Source of the DNA: Nitrospinota bacterium
GTDB lineage: Bacteria; Nitrospinota_A; UBA7883; JACRLM01
Length of the DNA stretch: 5,647 nucleotides
Assembly: GCA_015231995.1 (NCBI GenBank)
Contig: JADGAO010000205.1
Location: 1 to 5,647, forward strand
Direction of reading: 5' to 3'
Below are positions 1-5,343 of the stretch, piece after piece (the first letter of the stretch is position 1; each line of letters begins with the position of its first letter). Under the pieces are notes generated by a model. That model saw nothing but the letters and a program-made list of their open reading frames with translations, made no database searches and was not told the origin of the DNA. Made by a program: the position numbers and the translations under genes.

Positions 1-2
1 TG

Positions 3-134
3 TATAATGGCGCTACAAGAAAAAATAAGGATGAAACTAGCCTGCGACATCTTCGTCCCAATCGCCACGCGGATAAACTTGCGATGGCGAGCTTTTTAAT
101 GCGTCCGGTGGGTTTTGTGATTGAGAGGCTTTAA
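3..134 (+). CDS. C-terminal end of an unidentified upstream gene (partial)
   Basis: A frame stays open from the left edge for 43 codons and stops with TAA at 132-134, three bases before the pseG start. That spacing is typical of genes in one operon, and the pseG Shine-Dalgarno (GAGAGG, 123-128) lies inside its last codons. The visible tail is basic in its first half and ends in a short hydrophobic stretch (MRPVGFVIERL). I recognise no family. From its position it could be another pseudaminic acid or glycosylation gene, but that is inference from context only. A competing frame (frame 1, ATG at 7, stop at 97-99) has a more GC-rich third position over the first 99 bases, so the reading frame of this edge is uncertain. 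Confidence 0.35.
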   Translation, partial: YNGATRKNKDETSLRHLRPNRHADKLAMASFLMRPVGFVIERL

Positions 135-137
135 ATC

Positions 138-1181
138 ATGCCTGTAGCCATTTTCCGGGCCGACGCTTCCGCAAGTATGGGGGTGGGGCACGCCATGCGG
201 ACGCTTGCGCTGGCGCAGGCCTGGATCGCGCAGGGGGGCGTTGCCATCTATGCGATGGTCTGCGGCGTTTCGGGTTTTGCGGAAAAGATAAAAGCTTCCG
301 GCTCCCAAATGGACGGCATTAACGCCGAGCCTGGCTCCATGCGCGACGCGGAGCTTACGGCCGGGTTAGCGCGTTCGGCGGGGGCGGACTGGCTTGTCGT
401 GGACGGCTATCAGTTTGGCGCGGCATACCACAAAGCGGTAAACAGCGGTGGGTGGCGAGAGCTTATCGTTGACGACGAGGGCCTGGCGGGGAGCTATGAG
501 GCGGACATGGTATTGAACCAGAACTTCCATGCGTCTGAGAGTCTGTATGTCAACAGGGGAGGGGGGACGCGCCTTTTGCTTGGGCCGGAGTATGCGCTCA
601 TACAGCGCGATTTTTTCAAGTGGCGCGAGCTATCGCGCACGAGTCCCCCTGTCGCCCGGCGGATACTGGTGACGATGGGCGGCGGCGATTTGAACAACGT
701 CACGCGCAAAGTCGTCGAGGCGCTGGGTCTGATGAGTGCGGGACTGACGGAGGCGCGTGTCGTGATAGGCGGAGCCAATCCCAATTACGACAGCGTGACG
801 GAGGCGGCCCGGAGCGCCGGGCCGTCAATTAGAGTGGAGACGGATATCGTGGAAATGGGCGAGGCGATGACGTGGGCGGACATTGCGATCACGGCGGGTG
901 GAAGCTCCATATACGAGCTGGCGTTTTTGGGGACTCCGTTTATCATGATAACCACTGCGGATAACCAGAAACCTGTGGAACAAGCGCTAATACGGCTTGG
1001 GGCCAGCCCTTGCCTTGGGTGGCATGACGGGTTGTCGCCGGAGAAAATCGCCAGGGCGCTGGAAGGGTTCGCCGTTTCGCAATCGTCGCGTTTGGCGATG
1101 GCCGGGCGAATGGCTAGCCTGGTTGACGGCCAGGGCTCCGTTCGAGTTGTGCGGACGATGATGGATGAGACGCGTATATAA
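138..1181 (+). CDS. pseG: UDP-2,4-diacetamido-2,4,6-trideoxy-beta-L-altropyranose hydrolase (PseG)
   Basis: PseG removes UDP from UDP-2,4-diacetamido-2,4,6-trideoxy-beta-L-altropyranose, the fourth step of the cytoplasmic route to CMP-pseudaminic acid, which decorates flagellin or surface glycans. The 347-residue product has the family's two-domain GT-B (MurG-like) layout. The N-terminal loop G15-V-G-H18-A-M-R21 matches the GxGHxxR motif that carries the proposed catalytic His. Next come DWLVVDGYQF (84-93), LIVDDE (109-114) and GPEYALI (149-155). The C-terminal domain starts at VTMGGGD (178-184) and holds the nucleotide-binding AGGSSIYELAFLGTP (253-267) and TADNQ (273-277). Length is close to the family norm. 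The ATG at 138 is nine bases behind GAGAGG and three bases after the upstream stop, so translation is probably coupled. No pseH or pseI follows. A related hydrolase acting on a stereoisomeric substrate (legionaminic-type pathway) cannot be fully excluded. Confidence 0.9.
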   Translation: MPVAIFRADASASMGVGHAMRTLALAQAWIAQGGVAIYAMVCGVSGFAEKIKASGSQMDGINAEPGSMRDAELTAGLARSAGADWLVVDGYQFGAAYHKAVNSGGWRELIVDDEGLAGSYEADMVLNQNFHASESLYVNRGGGTRLLLGPEYALIQRDFFKWRELSRTSPPVARRILVTMGGGDLNNVTRKVVEALGLMSAGLTEARVVIGGANPNYDSVTEAARSAGPSIRVETDIVEMGEAMTWADIAITAGGSSIYELAFLGTPFIMITTADNQKPVEQALIRLGASPCLGWHDGLSPEKIARALEGFAVSQSSRLAMAGRMASLVDGQGSVRVVRTMMDETRI

Positions 1182-1183
1182 AA

Positions 1184-1198
1184 ATTATGCGCCATAAT
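1184..1198. repeat. Short perfect inverted repeat after pseG
   Basis: ATTATG (1184-1189) and CATAAT (1193-1198) are perfect inverted copies separated by CGC, two bases after the pseG stop codon. No T-run follows, so it is not a canonical intrinsic terminator. It could be a weak 3' hairpin or a small operator, or chance. The rest of the 1182-1377 spacer shows no convincing ORF. Confidence 0.3.
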
Positions 1199-1295
1199 CG
1201 TCAAGCGGGGATGGAAATATCGTTGCAGAGCCATCGCAGGCCCCCGACGTCGTTGCCATCCGCATTCAAAACCCGGAAAAACCGCAAGAATTATG

Positions 1296-1325
1296 TTGAA
1301 ATAGAGAGCCGAATTCTGGTAGAAA
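1296..1325 (+). promoter_or_regulatory. Putative sigma70 promoter of the HU gene
   Basis: TTGAAA (1296-1301) and TAGAAA (1320-1325) are 18 bases apart, and TG at 1317-1318 one base before the second box gives an extended -10. Transcription would start near 1332, leaving a leader of about 45 bases with room for the ribosome binding site. A second pair, TTGAGT (1336-1341) and TGTATA (1359-1364), has 17-base spacing but would start transcription inside the Shine-Dalgarno, so I prefer the upstream pair. Confidence 0.4.
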
Positions 1326-1377
1326 TGCGTTACCTTTGAGTTAACCTGTTAGCCACAATGTATAGAGGAGACCATAG

Positions 1378-1668
1378 ATGGCTGTTAAGAAAGCGATGAC
1401 CAAGGCCCAGATAGCGGACGCCATTGCCACCAAGGCCGAAATCACAAAGAAGCTGGCCGCCACGATAATCGACGATATCGCGGCATTGGCTTACAAGGAA
1501 GCCAAAAACGGCTTCACGCTTCCTGGCTTGGGCAAGCTTGTTCTCGTGCAGAGAAAAGCGCGCAAAGGACGCAACCCGCAAACTGGCGCCGTGATAAAAA
1601 TCCCCGCCAAGAAAGTCGTGAAATTCAGGGTAGCGAAAGCCTGCAAGGACGCCGTGTTGGGGAAATAA
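1378..1668 (+). CDS. hup: HU family DNA-binding protein
   Basis: This is a small basic nucleoid protein that binds and bends DNA as a dimer, compacting the chromosome and assisting replication, repair and transcription. The 96-residue product has the HU/IHF layout. An N-terminal helical dimerisation region (about residues 8-45) is followed by the beta segment FTLPGLGKL (46-54). The diagnostic beta-arm sequence GRNPQTG (64-70) carries Pro67, the residue that intercalates into DNA, and a final helix ends near residue 94. The six extra N-terminal residues (MAVKKA) before the usual MTKAQ start make it slightly longer than a typical 90-residue HU. The start is well supported: GAGGAG (1365-1370) lies seven bases upstream of the ATG. 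It appears monocistronic, with its own putative promoter and a terminator-like structure behind it. HU is favoured over IHF on overall fit, but sequence alone does not prove homodimer use. Confidence 0.93.
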   Translation: MAVKKAMTKAQIADAIATKAEITKKLAATIIDDIAALAYKEAKNGFTLPGLGKLVLVQRKARKGRNPQTGAVIKIPAKKVVKFRVAKACKDAVLGK

Positions 1669-1697
1669 CCCTACCGTCTTTTTTATTCGATGATAAA

Positions 1698-1760
1698 CCG
1701 GCTCTGGGCCGCTCTGATACGCCTCGGCGTGTCGGACGTAGTCCGGGGCCGGATTTTTTT
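1698..1760 (+). terminator. Probable intrinsic terminator of the HU gene
   Basis: CCGGCTCTGG (1698-1707) can pair with CCGGGGCCGG (1743-1752) using eight Watson-Crick and two G-U pairs, and seven T residues follow (1754-1760). The enclosed 35 bases can form a small inner hairpin, ACGC (1719-1722) with GCGT (1727-1730). A competing stem, CGGAC (1733-1737) with GTCCG (1741-1745), uses part of the right arm. The structure begins 29 bases after the HU stop. The long loop makes it unusual, but the T-run and stem support a terminator for + strand transcripts. Confidence 0.5.
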
Positions 1761-1799
1761 GCGCTTACGCTTGGGGCAGAAAGTTGTCGCTTGAGGAAC

Positions 1800-1822
1800 C
1801 CGGACTTGGGAAGGAAGTCTGG
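1800..1822. other. Hairpin just past the coiled-coil gene stop
   Basis: CCGGACTT (1800-1807) and AAGTCTGG (1815-1822) form an eight-pair stem with a seven-base loop. On the + transcript all eight pairs hold (one G-U); on the - transcript one becomes an A-C mismatch. It ends two bases beyond the stop codon of the coiled-coil gene. No T-run follows on the - strand, so it is at best a weak 3' end or stabilising structure for that transcript. Confidence 0.3.
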
Positions 1823-1823
1823 C

Positions 1824-4508
1824 CTAGTTGAGCCTGAGGCTTTTTGAAAGGCGCCGTATCTCTTCTTCGAACCGGTCGCGTGTGAGGTTGGCGTTGCGTG
1901 ACAACTCGTCGCGAAGGCTTTCGAAATAACGCTCCTTTTCCTTCTGGAACGACAGGTCCAGGTCCGCCTTCTTGCGGAGTATGTCGCTTATCAGCTCCTG
2001 CCTGCGTTTGTATTCTTCCGTCTTCATGTCCATGTTAAGCTCGTCGAGGCGTTTGCGCCGTTCCACGTCCAGTTCCGCCTTGAGCCGCTCCAGCCGCTCC
2101 CTGCCGGCTTCTTCTGCTTCGTTTGCGATGGCTTCGAGCTTGACGGCTTTGGCGACCCGCATCTCGGCCTCGATTTCTTCGAGGCGCTCCGCGCGCATGG
2201 CGGCGATCTCCTCTTCGGCGATACGCTTCACCCGTTCGCGGTACGACTGCGTGTCAATGTCCACCGCGCGCTCCATCCCGCGCCGTTCGATTTCCGCCTC
2301 TTTGGTGGCGCGTTTGACGAGCTTGTCCTTTTCCGCAGACAGCCTTTTTTCCATGGATGCGCGCCGCTCTTCTCTTTCGCGCTCCATCTCCTCGTCGAGT
2401 TTCTCTTTGAGCGAAAGCCGTAGCCTGTCCGTTTCGTAGCGTATCCACTCTTCCTGTTTGCTCCAGAGTTTTTTCCTGCGTTCTTCCAGCCGGTTGGACA
2501 ACCCGGCCTCCACAGACGTCATTTCCCTGCTCAGAGTCTCCATTCTCGCCGCCCGTTCCTCGGCGATCTCCGCTTCCATCTCGCGTTTGCGATCCATCCG
2601 CTCCCGGTCTATTTCTTCGAAGACTTTGCGCAGTCTTCTGGACTTTTCCTCGCTCGCCTCGGCTGTGGCTGATTCCATTTTATCGGCCCTGATCCTGGCA
2701 ATCTCGTCCGAAAGGGCGGCCATGCTTTTTTCTTTCTGCTCCGCCATCTCCATGCCTAGCCTGGTAGCCGCGTCGCTCCGGGCTTTCTCCGCTTCCCTGG
2801 CTATAAGCTCCAGCGCCACACGCCTTTTTCTTTCGAGGATAGCCTTCACCCTTCCGGCCGCAGACCTGCGCTGGGCGGAGAGTCTGCTTTCCATGAGCCT
2901 GCGCATGGATTCCTCTTCCTCGGCCATCCTCGTCTCCACAAGGGCCAAGCGGCGATCCTTCTCCTCTTTCTCCCATTTCCTGACCCGTTCGACGTGGCGG
3001 TCTCGAAGCTGGTCCATCTCGCGTTTAAGCGACTCCACAGAGGCCAGGCGGGAGTTTTCCAGCTGTTCCTTCACCTCCATCTCCATACGGAGGGCGCGGG
3101 GCCTCATCTCGGCGGCCAGTTGCGCGGCGATATCCCTGCGTTCGGCCTCGATACGGCTCATTAGCCGGTTCCGCGCCTCTTCCTCCTCCTCGGCAAGCCT
3201 GTCGGTCATGCCGTCTCGCATCAAGGCTACTTCCGCCCGCATCTTGGCGGTCAACGACCTCATTCGTTTGTCGCGTTCGAACGCTATTTCCTTTTCCAGC
3301 GTTTCAAGCTTCCCGGCTTTCTCCCGCGCCACTTCGGAGGCCATCTTGCCCATCCACTCGGCCTTCAGGTTCTCCATCTCGCGCATGAGCTGTTCCACCG
3401 TCTCTTTGCGGAGCCTTGCGGTCTGCGCCGAAATCTCGCCTAGCCGCAGGCTCTTTTCCTCCGTGACGGAATTGTTGATTTCCGCCTCGCGTTCCCGGCG
3501 CAGAGACTCCAGAGAGCGTTCCAAATACTCCAGCCTCTCGGTCTCTTCGGTCCTCAGGCGAGCCTCCATCTCGCTCATAAGCCGCTCGCGCATGGACGCG
3601 GTCTCCGCCTGTATTTCGCCAAACCGGACGCGGCGGGCTTCCATGGCGTCTCTTTCTATCTCCAGCAGTAGGGCGCCGCGTTTGAGATCCAGCTCCTTGC
3701 GCATTTTCTCTTCGCGCCCGGCCACTGCCCGGAGGGACTCGTCGCGTTTTAGGCCGATTTCCAGCCGCAACTCCTCAAAGGCGTCGCTCCGCGCCTTCTC
3801 GCGTATCCGCAAAAGATCGTCGCCCATCTGCTCCAACGCGGCTTTGCGGTCCTCGTTGATCTTCTCGATCATCTCTCGCGTTTTGTCCTGGCGGAACACG
3901 GCCATGTCGCCCTGCAACTTGTTTAGCAGGCGTTCCCGCTCCAGGTCCAGCTTGCGGTTGAGTTTGGTGAACGCTTCCAGCGAGCGTCTTGCGTATTCGA
4001 CGTCGAAGTAGGCGGTCAGCCGCATTATCTCCATCTGCGCTTCGTCGCGCAGTGTTCTGTCCAGTATCTCCGCCTCGATATCCGCCTCGTTGCGCAGGCG
4101 GGCCTTGAGGCGCGCCATCTCCTCGGAAAGGTTTTCCTTTTCCCTTTCCCGCAGGCGGCTCATGTCTTCTTTGATGGATTGGATCTTTTTTTCCCGGTCT
4201 TCCTCAAGCTCGCGCCAGACCTCTTCGCGGATTCGCTCGACCTCGCGCTTTGATTGGCTATACGTCTCCCTGCGGAGCCGTTCGGCAAGGTCGTCCATCT
4301 CGCGTTCCATTTCATCCTTGCGTCCTTTTGTGAACGCATCGAGTTCGGCGAGACGTTTCTGGCGGAGGGAGTCTATTTCACGGTTAAGCTTGGCAAGTTT
4401 TTCGACGTGTTTCGTCGCAAGCTGTTTGTCGGTGGAGATAGGGTCGTTGGGTTGGTACAGCTCAGAGCCGTCGTCGAAGGCCTGTTGAGATTCGCCGTCC
4501 ATGCTCAT
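1824..4508 (-). CDS. Very long coiled-coil protein built of 57 exact 15-residue repeats, function unknown
   Basis: I do not recognise this protein. From the ATG at 4508 it has 894 residues. Residues 1-36 are polar and probably flexible (three Asp, Pro at 20 and 23). Residues 37-891 are almost pure charged helix, rich in Glu, Arg, Lys, Met and Leu, and fall into 57 back-to-back 15-residue units without any skip, then RLN. No Cys is present and the repeats contain one Pro (residue 470). There is no signal peptide, membrane segment, enzyme motif or nucleotide-binding loop, so a cytoplasmic structural rod is inferred. Fully extended it would be about 130 nm per helix. The frame extends upstream to TTG at 4583, but the consensus promoter places transcription start near 4587, which argues against TTG 4583 or GTG 4580. 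ATG 4508 (or 4502) with AAGGGA at 4519-4524 is preferred. It lies after rsmI on the same strand but has its own promoter. A cytoskeletal, scaffold or surface-associating role is possible and unproven. Confidence 0.85.
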   Translation of the reverse strand: MSMDGESQQAFDDGSELYQPNDPISTDKQLATKHVEKLAKLNREIDSLRQKRLAELDAFTKGRKDEMEREMDDLAERLRRETYSQSKREVERIREEVWRELEEDREKKIQSIKEDMSRLREREKENLSEEMARLKARLRNEADIEAEILDRTLRDEAQMEIMRLTAYFDVEYARRSLEAFTKLNRKLDLERERLLNKLQGDMAVFRQDKTREMIEKINEDRKAALEQMGDDLLRIREKARSDAFEELRLEIGLKRDESLRAVAGREEKMRKELDLKRGALLLEIERDAMEARRVRFGEIQAETASMRERLMSEMEARLRTEETERLEYLERSLESLRREREAEINNSVTEEKSLRLGEISAQTARLRKETVEQLMREMENLKAEWMGKMASEVAREKAGKLETLEKEIAFERDKRMRSLTAKMRAEVALMRDGMTDRLAEEEEEARNRLMSRIEAERRDIAAQLAAEMRPRALRMEMEVKEQLENSRLASVESLKREMDQLRDRHVERVRKWEKEEKDRRLALVETRMAEEEESMRRLMESRLSAQRRSAAGRVKAILERKRRVALELIAREAEKARSDAATRLGMEMAEQKEKSMAALSDEIARIRADKMESATAEASEEKSRRLRKVFEEIDRERMDRKREMEAEIAEERAARMETLSREMTSVEAGLSNRLEERRKKLWSKQEEWIRYETDRLRLSLKEKLDEEMEREREERRASMEKRLSAEKDKLVKRATKEAEIERRGMERAVDIDTQSYRERVKRIAEEEIAAMRAERLEEIEAEMRVAKAVKLEAIANEAEEAGRERLERLKAELDVERRKRLDELNMDMKTEEYKRRQELISDILRKKADLDLSFQKEKERYFESLRDELSRNANLTRDRFEEEIRRLSKSLRLN
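1836..4400 (-). repeat. 57 tandem 45-base units encoding a 15-residue helical repeat
   Basis: The array is 2565 bases, exactly 57 x 45, all in frame. It is degenerate at DNA level and was recognised from the protein. Counting by hand with Ala as hydrophobic, position 8 is hydrophobic in 52 of 57 units (all 42 of units 16-57), position 12 in 44, and position 4 or 5 in 47. Clear units include KAGKLETLEKEIAFE (unit 25), RDKRMRSLTAKMRAE (26), RAERLEEIEAEMRVA (50) and GRERLERLKAELDVE (52). Some DNA words recur at multiples of 45, for example CCATCTCGCG at 3014 and 3374 (360 apart). Confidence 0.85.
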
Positions 4509-4587
4509 CAGGGGACCGTCCCTTATCGAAGGGGTTGTTTTTTTCGGCCCACCCGGCGCAGTGCGCCCTGCCGAAACCACCAAAAGT
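4509..4587 (-). promoter_or_regulatory. Structured 5' leader of the coiled-coil gene
   Basis: Between the inferred transcription start and ATG 4508 lie about 79 untranslated bases. TTTCGGC and GCCGAAA (4570-4576 and 4542-4548) can pair, enclosing an inner GC-rich hairpin made by GGCGC and GCGCC (4555-4567). Nearer the start, GGGA of the Shine-Dalgarno (4519-4522) can pair with TCCC (4512-4515) across a three-base loop. This suggests translational control by RNA structure. It matches no riboswitch class I recognise, and A residues, not T, follow the large stem, so it is not a terminator on this strand. Confidence 0.35.
4519..4524 (-). promoter_or_regulatory. Ribosome binding site supporting the ATG 4508 start
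   Basis: AAGGGA reads toward ATG 4508 with a ten-base gap, slightly long but usable. No comparable site can precede TTG 4583, because the transcript would begin only about four bases upstream of it. Confidence 0.45.
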
Positions 4588-4593
4588 ATTGGA

Positions 4594-4623
4594 ATTATAA
4601 CGATATTTAGGGGCTTTTGTCAA
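4594..4623 (-). promoter_or_regulatory. Consensus sigma70 promoter of the coiled-coil gene
   Basis: On the - strand TTGACA (4618-4623) and TATAAT (4594-4599) are both perfect consensus hexamers, separated by 18 bases. The predicted transcription start is near 4587. It lies in the rsmI to coiled-coil intergenic gap, so the coiled-coil gene can be transcribed strongly and independently of rsmI. Boxes this perfect suggest constitutive, high-level expression unless the leader restrains it. Confidence 0.85.
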
Positions 4624-4629
4624 TGATGG

Positions 4630-4652
4630 GGCGCGTTTTGGGTGAACGCGCC
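4630..4652 (-). terminator. Hairpin between rsmI and the coiled-coil promoter, possible rsmI terminator
   Basis: GGCGCGTT (4630-4637) and AACGCGCC (4645-4652) are perfect eight-base inverted copies with a seven-base loop. The stem begins 13 bases after the rsmI stop and ends six bases before the -35 box. There is no proper T-run on the - strand (CCATCATTG follows), so it may be a weak or factor-assisted terminator, an RNA-stabilising 3' stem, or an operator beside the promoter. Confidence 0.4.
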
Positions 4653-4665
4653 AGTTACAAATCTC

Positions 4666-5343
4666 TCAAAACGGCGCAAGAACCGCCGTTATCTCGCCTT
4701 TCACTTCGCCCCGTTTTTCCAGTTCGGCGGCCACTTCGCTTATCTCGCCGCGTATGAACTCTTCGTGCAGTTTGGTCATTTCCCGCGCCACGCAAACGCG
4801 CCTGTTTCCGGTGATCGCCTGTATCTCGTGAAGCGTTCTTACGATCCTGTGTGGCGACTCGAAAAAGACTATCGTGCGCTCCTCGTTCATCCACGATTCG
4901 AACATGGTCTTGCGCCCCTTTTTTCTCGGCAGGAAACCTTCGTAAACGTATTTGTGGGTGGGGAACCCGGAGGCCATCAACGCAAGCGTGACAGCGGACG
5001 CGCCCGGCATGGGGCATACCTTGACGCCTTCGGCCACAGCATCACGCACCAACACCGCGCCGGGATCGCTTATCCCCGGCGAGCCTGCGTCCGTCACCAA
5101 CGCCACGTTCTTGCCTCTCTGCAACTCCGCTATAAGCTCCCGTGTGCGCGACTCGATGTTGTGTGCGTGATACGAGACGACGTGCTGAGGGTGTATCCCG
5201 TAATGGTTGAAAAGTATCCGCGAATGACGCGTGTCCTCCGCCGCCACGATATCCACCGACTTGAGCGTCTCCACGGCGCGGGCCGACATGTCCGACAGGT
5301 TGCCGATAGGCGTGGCCACCATGTAAAGAACGCCGGAACTCAT
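4666..5343 (-). CDS. rsmI: 16S rRNA (cytidine(1402)-2'-O)-methyltransferase RsmI
   Basis: RsmI 2'-O-methylates C1402 of 16S rRNA in the ribosomal P site, using S-adenosylmethionine and acting with RsmH. The 225-residue product shows the tetrapyrrole-methylase fold motifs in order: VATPIGNLSD (9-18), AEDTRHS (35-41), VTDAGSPGISDPG (83-95), MPGASAV (112-118), FFESPHR (160-166) and VAREMTKLHEEFIRG (185-199). It ends at GEITAVLAPF, where the catalytic domain normally finishes. E. coli RsmI has 286 residues, so the small C-terminal domain is absent. No frameshifted extension is visible before the hairpin at 4630. The ATG overlaps the rsmB stop as ATGA (5340-5343), with GAGAGG at 5347-5352, a sign of translational coupling. 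Confidence 0.95.
   Translation of the reverse strand: MSSGVLYMVATPIGNLSDMSARAVETLKSVDIVAAEDTRHSRILFNHYGIHPQHVVSYHAHNIESRTRELIAELQRGKNVALVTDAGSPGISDPGAVLVRDAVAEGVKVCPMPGASAVTLALMASGFPTHKYVYEGFLPRKKGRKTMFESWMNEERTIVFFESPHRIVRTLHEIQAITGNRRVCVAREMTKLHEEFIRGEISEVAAELEKRGEVKGEITAVLAPF

Noticed and set aside
785..1234. A 149-residue - strand open frame opposite pseG
   Set aside because: It is antisense to conserved PseG motifs and has no independent ribosome binding site or domain.
1336..1364. TTGAGT and TGTATA with 17-base spacing upstream of HU as its promoter
   Set aside because: Transcription would start at about 1371, inside or after the ribosome binding site, which conflicts with the well-placed GAGGAG.
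1679..1684. A six-T run just after the HU stop, considered as a terminator
   Set aside because: No stable inverted repeat precedes it; the stem with T-run at 1698-1760 is the better candidate.
2458..4011. A 517-residue + strand open frame antisense to the coiled-coil gene
   Set aside because: Its product is a low-complexity Ser/Arg/Leu chain, the expected shadow of Glu/Arg/Lys/Leu codons read in reverse. It has no domain motif, and the opposite strand has a clear promoter and an exact protein repeat.
1836..4400. The 45-base array considered as CRISPR or a noncoding satellite
   Set aside because: Units are not identical at DNA level, there are no spacers, and the periodicity is defined by amino-acid columns in one open frame.
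1836..4400. Interpretation of the protein as an SMC, myosin-like or heptad coiled coil
   Set aside because: There is no Walker A, Walker B or hinge sequence, and the columns align at 15 residues, which a plain heptad register would not keep over 855 residues.
4090..4610. Two smaller + strand open frames opposite the N-terminal part of the coiled-coil gene
   Set aside because: They are antisense shadows with the same Ser/Arg bias. The one reaching 4610 would run across the consensus - strand promoter.
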